Of a DNA stretch of 10,768 nt, positions 6,489 through 10,768 are shown piece by piece. The DNA comes from Candidatus Omnitrophota bacterium (GTDB lineage Bacteria; NPL-UPA2; BS750m-G34). Within the stretch, counting starts at the first letter, position 1. Each line of letters opens with the position of its first letter. A program made the position numbers and the translations under genes. The notes beneath the pieces are model-generated. The model ran no database searches, had not been told where the DNA came from, and saw only the letters and a program-made list of their open reading frames with translations. The stretch spans positions 1 through 10,768 of the forward strand of contig DAOWKF010000106.1 in NCBI GenBank assembly GCA_030640045.1. Direction: 5' to 3'.

Positions 6489-7289
6489 TTGAAGATAGGC
6501 ATAATTGGTTGCGGCACTATTGGCAGAGAGATAGCCACGGCTATAGACAAGGGGACAATAGAAATGGAGCTTATTGGTCTATGTGATATAGTTCCCTCTC
6601 AAGCAGAATCGCTAAAGAAGGATTTAAAAAACTTTTCTCCGGCGGTTTTAGAAAAAGAAAAACTTGTTGAGATATGCGACCTTGTAGCTGAGTCTGCTTC
6701 AAAGGATGTTGTCCCGGAGCTCCTTGGCCTCTGTATTGAAAAAGGGTGCGATATCCTCATTATGAGTATGGGCGGATTATTAGGCCAGGGGGATTTAATT
6801 AAACAGGCCCAGAAAAAGATTGCGATATACCGTCCTTCCGGCGCATTAGCCGGACTTGACGCGATAAAGGCGGCTAATATCGCAAATATAAAATCTGTCC
6901 GCCTTACTACTACTAAACCGCCGAAAGGCCTTGAAGGCGCTCCTTATATAAAAGAGCATGGAGTAACCCTGAAAGATATAAAAGAAAAAAAGACCATCTT
7001 TGAAGGCTCGGCATCCGGGGCAATTAAAGGGTTTCCCAAAAATGTTAATGTAGCTGCCTTGCTTAGCCTGGCTGCGCTTGGCCCGGAGAAGACACAGGTT
7101 ACAATAGTAGTAGACCCTGATGCCACAAGAAACTGTCATGAGGTTGAGATAGAGGGAGATTTTGGCAGGATTACGACCAGGACGGAAAATTTCCCTTCAC
7201 CGAATAATCCGAAGACAAGTTATCTCGCCTCCCTCTCTGCCATCGCCACCCTTAAAACCATTACCTCCTCTTTAAAAATAGGGACTTAA
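6489..7289 (+). CDS. nadX: L-aspartate dehydrogenase (NadX type)
   Basis: An NAD(P)-dependent cytoplasmic enzyme that interconverts L-aspartate and iminoaspartate or oxaloacetate plus ammonia. In NAD synthesis it can replace L-aspartate oxidase; in reverse it makes aspartate. The 266-residue length is typical. Visible are the dinucleotide motif IGIIGCGTIGRE, the signature IYRPSGALAGLDAIKAA (113-129), LTTTKPPKGLEG (139-150), FEGSASGAIKGFPKNVNVAA (171-190), DPDATRNCHEVEIEG (209-223) with the conserved His217, and NPKTSYLA (240-247). Translation starts at TTG with GGAGG just upstream. It follows panD by one base. nadA and nadC, its usual partners in NAD synthesis, are not downstream, which makes a link to the PanD substrate aspartate worth considering. 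NAD synthesis remains possible if those genes lie elsewhere. Confidence 0.92.
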   Translation: MKIGIIGCGTIGREIATAIDKGTIEMELIGLCDIVPSQAESLKKDLKNFSPAVLEKEKLVEICDLVAESASKDVVPELLGLCIEKGCDILIMSMGGLLGQGDLIKQAQKKIAIYRPSGALAGLDAIKAANIANIKSVRLTTTKPPKGLEGAPYIKEHGVTLKDIKEKKTIFEGSASGAIKGFPKNVNVAALLSLAALGPEKTQVTIVVDPDATRNCHEVEIEGDFGRITTRTENFPSPNNPKTSYLASLSAIATLKTITSSLKIGT

Positions 7290-7292
7290 AAA

Positions 7293-7346
7293 ATCAATAA
7301 AATCATAGTCCGCGGTGCCACTGAGCACAATTTAAAGAATATCAAT
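7293..7346 (+). pseudogene. uvrA: Remnant of the uvrA 5' end (about 18 codons)
   Basis: The bases right after the nadX stop encode INKIIVRGATEHNLKNIN. Intact UvrA proteins begin M-(D/N)-K-I-x-(V/I)-R-G-A-x-x-H-N-L-K-N-I, so 17 of the 18 positions fit the start of the excinuclease ATPase, with ATC where the start ATG should be. The similarity ends at once after NIN; no Walker A loop (GLSGSGKSS) or zinc motif follows in any frame. The remnant stays in frame with the ATG of the transglycosylase gene. UvrA is normally about 940 residues, so nearly all of it has gone. A functional copy may exist elsewhere. I recognise it by sequence alone; a short leader peptide is the alternative reading. Confidence 0.75.
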
Positions 7347-7362
7347 GGAGGGAATTGCCTCC
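7347..7362 (+). other. Small stem-loop between the uvrA remnant and the transglycosylase gene
   Basis: GGAGG (7347-7351) and CCTCC (7358-7362) can form a 5-bp GC-rich stem with loop GAATTG. The left arm is the only Shine-Dalgarno-like sequence before the transglycosylase ATG at 7374, but it lies 22 bases away and would be hidden when paired. No U-tract follows, so it is not an obvious terminator. Confidence 0.4.
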
Positions 7363-7373
7363 CACAAAAACTA

Positions 7374-9359
7374 ATGCCGGTACAATTTCTACGAGTTTCT
7401 CTTTTTTTACCCCTGCTATTTTTTTATATATCCCTCCCAGTCATAGCCTACGACTCTCAAGAGTGCCTCAAGAAGGCCTTAACTGCTTATGAAGAGAAAG
7501 ATTTTAAAATAGCACGTGCTTATTTTGAGAAATATTTCCCTGCTTCTGATTTGCTAAAAGATTATGTCTTATTCTGGTGGGCTGATTCTTTAAAAGAGAC
7601 AGGTAAAGAAAAAGAGGCTATCCGCATCTATAATAAGGTGGCGCATGATAGCCCTATAAGGAAGAAGGCAGTGGAAGAGGTGATTGGTTTATACAAAAGG
7701 AAAGGTGATTGGGTATCATCAATTAATCTGGTCAGGGAGAGGGCAGCGCTTGAAAAAAATAAGAAGTTAGAACCTATGTGGCAGAAAGAGGCTGTAAAGG
7801 CAGGATATTTTGTTGGAGGTTCTCGTTTTGCAGTCAGTAATTTCAAAAGACTCATCGAAAATTTTCCTGAAACTAAAGAGGCCCTTGATGCGTTGGAGCA
7901 ATATGGTAATTTTTATTCTTTTAAAGGTGATGGGATTTTCAGGGCCAGGGTATATCTAAAGCACAAGGAATTTAAAATGGCATTAGAGTGTACCTCTCGC
8001 CACGCCTGCGGCAGGCAGGGCAGGGGGATAGCGGCTGAAGCATTTTGCGGGCTCAAGGATTATAAACAGGCAATATCTATTCTGGAAAAATTGGTGGAAG
8101 AAGAAGGAGGAGAAGAATTTAAATTTCGTTTAGGTGAAATATATCTTATTGCGGAGACCAGGAAAGGACTCGCTGTCTTAGAGGAACTTGTTAGAGATAA
8201 GCCGGGGACTAAAACAGCGTGCCTTTCACTCTGGAGGTTACTTAACTACTGGAAGAGGAAGGGCGATGAAGAAAAGACAAAGATATATTGCAAAAAATTA
8301 AGAGAAGGTTACAGACAATTTTCTTTAACTGACAAGGCTATCTGGATAGAAGGTTGGATGAATATGTCTAAAAAAAATTATATCGAAGCAGATAGTGTCT
8401 GGCAGGAATTTGATACTATTCCGCGAAAAAGCCGTGAAAAATTAAGCGCCCTATATCTAAGGAGATGGATAAAGCTTTTGTCTAATAATCGTGGAGAGGC
8501 TAAAAAGATTTTTGAAAAACTTGCGACACTCTATCCTGATACATATTATGGTTTGGAGGCCATGAACCACGCGGGGTTCAGGGCAGGCCATGCATCGTTC
8601 TTGTGTGAGGAGAGGATAGGAGAACTGGGGGAAGCGAAATATTTTGATAGGGCGAGGGCACTGATTAAGCTGGGTAGAGATGAAGAGGTTACTTTTGAAC
8701 TTGAGGCGCTTAAGGGAAAAAGGTATAATGACATAAACCTTAGATATAACTTAAGTTTCATCTATGGCAGGGCTAATAAATTTTCTGAGGCGATTTATGA
8801 AGCGGAATCGCTGATTGATTTTTTTGAAGAGACAGGAAAGTGGCCTGGTTTCGTTAATCTGTCGGAGAAAGAACTTATAGAGATAAATTTCCCGAGATTT
8901 TATCAGGGGGAAGTGAAAAAAAGGGCAAGAGAATTTAAATTAGATGAGAACCTTATTTATGCTGTTATACGTGAGGAGAGCAGGTTTAATGAAAGGGATG
9001 TGTCTGGTTCCGGGGCAATAGGACTCATGCAGATACTCCCTTCTACGGCTAAATGGATTATGGAGAAGACCGGGTTAAAAGATATTACTATGGAAGACGT
9101 CTTTAAACCGGAGATTAATATTTTTTTAGGGGCCTGGTATCTCAGATATCTCCTGGACAAGTTTAACGGAGATATCCTTTTAGCTGTAGCTTCTTATAAT
9201 GGCGGGCCGGGATTAATAGGGCGCTGGGTTGAGGCCGGAGGGCTAAAAGACAGAGATATTGCAATAGAGATGATGCCGAAGGAAGAGACCAAGTACTTTT
9301 GTCAAAAAGTTCTATTTAGTTATCATATGTATGGAAGGGTTTATGAAAATGATTATTAA
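7374..9359 (+). CDS. slt: Soluble lytic murein transglycosylase (Slt family, GH23 C-terminal domain)
   Basis: A periplasmic enzyme that cleaves the MurNAc-GlcNAc bond of peptidoglycan, forming 1,6-anhydro ends. It has 661 residues (E. coli Slt70: 645). A signal peptide (Arg7, hydrophobic 8-24, likely cut after VIA at 25) starts at the ATG used here. Residues about 30-500 are an alpha-helical superhelix of TPR-like pairs (for example DYKQAISILEKLVEEEG). The C-terminal SLT domain carries AVIREESRF with catalytic Glu535, GSGAIGLMQILPSTA (545-559), the KPEINIFLGAWYL block and ASYNGGPG (606-613). No ribosome-binding site is correctly placed; GGAGG is 22 bases upstream. Residues 206-218 (CTSRHACGRQGRG) look out of place and carry a GC-rich palindrome. 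Its 3' end overlaps the start of aroE. Confidence 0.93.
   Translation: MPVQFLRVSLFLPLLFFYISLPVIAYDSQECLKKALTAYEEKDFKIARAYFEKYFPASDLLKDYVLFWWADSLKETGKEKEAIRIYNKVAHDSPIRKKAVEEVIGLYKRKGDWVSSINLVRERAALEKNKKLEPMWQKEAVKAGYFVGGSRFAVSNFKRLIENFPETKEALDALEQYGNFYSFKGDGIFRARVYLKHKEFKMALECTSRHACGRQGRGIAAEAFCGLKDYKQAISILEKLVEEEGGEEFKFRLGEIYLIAETRKGLAVLEELVRDKPGTKTACLSLWRLLNYWKRKGDEEKTKIYCKKLREGYRQFSLTDKAIWIEGWMNMSKKNYIEADSVWQEFDTIPRKSREKLSALYLRRWIKLLSNNRGEAKKIFEKLATLYPDTYYGLEAMNHAGFRAGHASFLCEERIGELGEAKYFDRARALIKLGRDEEVTFELEALKGKRYNDINLRYNLSFIYGRANKFSEAIYEAESLIDFFEETGKWPGFVNLSEKELIEINFPRFYQGEVKKRAREFKLDENLIYAVIREESRFNERDVSGSGAIGLMQILPSTAKWIMEKTGLKDITMEDVFKPEINIFLGAWYLRYLLDKFNGDILLAVASYNGGPGLIGRWVEAGGLKDRDIAIEMMPKEETKYFCQKVLFSYHMYGRVYENDY
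8004..8016. repeat. GC-rich palindrome inside slt (possible small repeat insertion)
   Basis: GCCTGC and GCAGGC are perfect 6-base arms around a single G, followed by AGGGCAGGGGG. The patch is far richer in GC than its surroundings and encodes residues 211-215 in a Cys/Arg/Gly-rich segment that does not look like a TPR helix. It resembles the small palindromic elements scattered through many genomes. Only one copy is visible here, so its repeat nature is inferred. Confidence 0.45.
9333..9339 (+). promoter_or_regulatory. Ribosome-binding site choosing the aroE start
   Basis: GGAAGGG lies within the end of slt. It is 9 bases before the ATG at 9349, 3 bases before the ATG at 9343, and overlaps no usable distance for the ATG at 9331. 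The 9349 start is therefore preferred, although 9343 differs by only two codons. Confidence 0.6.
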
Positions 9360-10212
9360 TGGTAATACCAGGATAGTGGGTTTGTTTGGATATCCGGTAA
9401 AGCATACTGCCTCGCCGGAGATGCATAACGCCGCGTTTAAAGCATTGGGATTAAATTTTGCGTATTTGCCTTTTGAAATAAGTCCCGCTTCTCTGGGGCA
9501 TGCTATAAAAAGCCTTCCTTATCTCGGGATAAAAGGGGTGAATCTCACTATTCCGCACAAGGTAAATGTTTTGCAGCATCTCGATTGGATTAGCCATGAG
9601 GCCGGAATTACAAAAGCGGTCAATACGGTTGTAGTAAAAGGGAAAAAACTTTATGGCTACAATACTGACATCCCGGGGTTTGTAGAGGATTTTAAAGAAA
9701 TGGCAAACACAGGTCTAAAAGGCAAAGAGGTCTTTTTGCTCGGAGCCGGGGGCGTGGGAAGGGCTTGCGCTGTGGGACTTGCAAAAGAAAAGGCAGCTAA
9801 AATAAACATTAGCGATTGCATCCAATCTAAGGCCATTTCGCTGTTAAAGATATTGAGGGCTAACTATTCCGACGTGAAGATGGAGTATGTTCGCAGTGGT
9901 GACATATCCGGGGCAGTTTGCCGCAGTAAAATTATTATAAATGCTACTCCGATGGGCATGAAAAAAAATGATCCCCTGCCTATAAAAGGGGAATGGCTAA
10001 ATAAGGAAAAAATTATTTATGACCTTGTATATACCCCATGCCCTACAAGGCTTTTAAAGCTCGGGCAAAGCAAGGGGGCAAAGGCTATCAGCGGGATAGG
10101 CATGCTTGCGCGCCAGGGGGCTATAAGTTTTAGTCTGTGGACGGGTAAGCGCGCTCCTCTGGAGGTTATGCTTAAGGCACTTAAAGAAGCTGTAAGCAGC
10201 AAAAGATGTTAG
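9349..10212 (+). CDS. aroE: Shikimate dehydrogenase
   Basis: Reduces 3-dehydroshikimate to shikimate with NADPH, the fourth step of the route to chorismate and aromatic amino acids. From the ATG at 9349 it is 287 residues. Motifs present are FGYPVKHTASPEMHNAAF (shikimate carboxylate site; Thr replaces the first of the usual two Ser), GVNLTIPHK with catalytic Lys71, KAVNTVV, GYNTDIPGF with Asp107, the NADP-binding loop LLGAGGVGRA (about 131-140), INATPMGM, YDLVYTPCPTRLL and the C-terminal GIGMLARQGAISFSLWTG. All catalytic positions are kept. It overlaps slt by 11 bases and the prepilin peptidase gene by 7, so it is translated within the same operon. In-frame ATGs at 9331 and 9343 would lengthen it by six or two residues; the ribosome-binding site favours 9349. 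Confidence 0.96.
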   Translation: MIINGNTRIVGLFGYPVKHTASPEMHNAAFKALGLNFAYLPFEISPASLGHAIKSLPYLGIKGVNLTIPHKVNVLQHLDWISHEAGITKAVNTVVVKGKKLYGYNTDIPGFVEDFKEMANTGLKGKEVFLLGAGGVGRACAVGLAKEKAAKINISDCIQSKAISLLKILRANYSDVKMEYVRSGDISGAVCRSKIIINATPMGMKKNDPLPIKGEWLNKEKIIYDLVYTPCPTRLLKLGQSKGAKAISGIGMLARQGAISFSLWTGKRAPLEVMLKALKEAVSSKRC

Positions 10213-10768
10213 AAATCCCTGTTTTTATCTTTGGTTTAATAGTTGGAAGTTTTGCCAATGTCTGCATATACCGGCTTCCCAGGGAAGAATCTATTGTCCG
10301 GCCCGGGTCACATTGTCTCTCGTGCGGCAAACCAATTTCCTGGCGTGATAATATTCCAATACTTAGTTTTATATTTTTGCGGGGACAATGCCGAAAATGC
10401 AAAGGTTCTATCTCTTTTCAATATCCGTTAGTCGAGTTTTTAACCGCGTTTCTTTTTTTAATGTCTTTCAGATTTATAGGCGTATCAGCAACACTTCCCT
10501 TTTACTGGTACCTTTTTGTTTTGCTCATCATTGCTACCTTTACCGATTTTGCCCATCTCATTATCCCTGATGTTATATCTATCCCGGGAATGGTTATAGG
10601 ACTCTTTGCCAGTTTTATTTTTCCTGAGATAATGAAGGCTGCATCACACACAGAGGGCCTTGTCAGGTCATTTATAGGGCTTTTGGCCGGAGGAGGCGCT
10701 ATATGGGGAATTGGTATTCTGGGCAAGGCTGTTTTTAAAAAGGACGCCATGGGCGGAGGAGATGTAAA
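10206..10768 (+). CDS. pilD: Type IV prepilin peptidase / N-methyltransferase, 3' end cut by the window
   Basis: An inner-membrane aspartic protease (A24 family, PilD/GspO) that cuts leader peptides from type IV prepilins and pseudopilins and, in the two-domain form, methylates the new N-terminus. 187 codons are visible. The first TM helix (about 4-20) ends GSFANVCIYRLP, then the N-terminal domain carries the zinc tetrad C37-x2-C40 and C62-x2-C65, typical of the bifunctional enzyme. The first catalytic aspartate is Asp114 in TFTDFAHLIIPD, and the second, Asp186 in GGGDV, lies at the very edge. Several further hydrophobic segments fit the usual eight-TM layout. The ATG at 10206 overlaps the aroE stop by 7 bases and has no clear Shine-Dalgarno, so translation is probably coupled. 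It implies type IV pili or a type II-like secretion system elsewhere in the genome. Confidence 0.95.
   Translation, partial: MLEIPVFIFGLIVGSFANVCIYRLPREESIVRPGSHCLSCGKPISWRDNIPILSFIFLRGQCRKCKGSISFQYPLVEFLTAFLFLMSFRFIGVSATLPFYWYLFVLLIIATFTDFAHLIIPDVISIPGMVIGLFASFIFPEIMKAASHTEGLVRSFIGLLAGGGAIWGIGILGKAVFKKDAMGGGDV

Noticed and set aside
9331..9348. Longer aroE start at the ATG at 9331
   Set aside because: It would place the GGAAGGG ribosome-binding site inside the coding region and add residues not typical of AroE; 9349 (or 9343) fits better.
10243..10570. Small + strand reading frames of about 60 codons near the right end
   Set aside because: They lie in other frames within the prepilin peptidase gene, which has the zinc cysteines and both catalytic aspartates in its own frame.
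1..10768. CRISPR array, tRNA, rRNA, insertion sequence or phage genes
   Set aside because: No regularly spaced repeats, cloverleaf, rRNA motifs, transposase or integrase motifs were seen in any frame.

Overview
The window is a moderately AT-rich stretch of bacterial chromosome that is almost entirely protein-coding. It carries two gene blocks that face away from each other across one intergenic region (about 4028-4117), plus the 3' part of a third gene at the left edge. A beta-barrel outer-membrane protein, a periplasmic Slt-type lytic transglycosylase and a type IV prepilin peptidase point to a Gram-negative, two-membrane bacterium. The gene mix and the mixed translation-start signals would suit an uncultured lineage such as Omnitrophota, but that assignment is an impression and was not tested. 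No rRNA, tRNA, CRISPR array, insertion sequence or phage gene was seen.

Left part (1-4027). A rhamnulokinase-like sugar kinase enters from the left edge on the + strand. Its last 26 bases overlap the 3' end of a minus-strand gene for an outer-membrane beta-barrel protein. Further right, also on the minus strand, are a two-TM potassium channel with a cytoplasmic RCK module and, just upstream of it, a small exported protein of unknown function with an acidic and then a basic tail. The last two look like an operon driven from a promoter at 4049-4077.

Right part (4118-10768). A string of + strand genes follows a perfect TTGACA-N17-TATAAT promoter: cysteine desulfurase (nifS/iscS type), panC, panD, L-aspartate dehydrogenase (nadX type), a very short remnant matching the start of uvrA, a soluble lytic transglycosylase, aroE, and a prepilin peptidase cut by the right edge. 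Spacings are tight or overlapping, so one long transcription unit is likely. The pathways served are sulfur mobilisation, pantothenate/CoA (PanC, and PanD making beta-alanine from aspartate), aspartate/NAD metabolism, murein turnover, aromatic amino-acid synthesis and pilus or secretion-system assembly. It is mainly a housekeeping operon.

The most notable signals are not new gene families. (1) The nifS promoter puts its predicted transcription start on the A of the start codon, which implies a leaderless mRNA, and a dyad covers the same bases. (2) An 18-codon uvrA N-terminus, with ATC where ATG should be, lies between nadX and slt and looks like a deletion scar. (3) A GC-rich palindrome sits in frame inside slt. 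(4) The outer-membrane protein gene has an odd promoter with an A8 tract and a 5' stem-loop. I did not find a clearly new multi-gene system.
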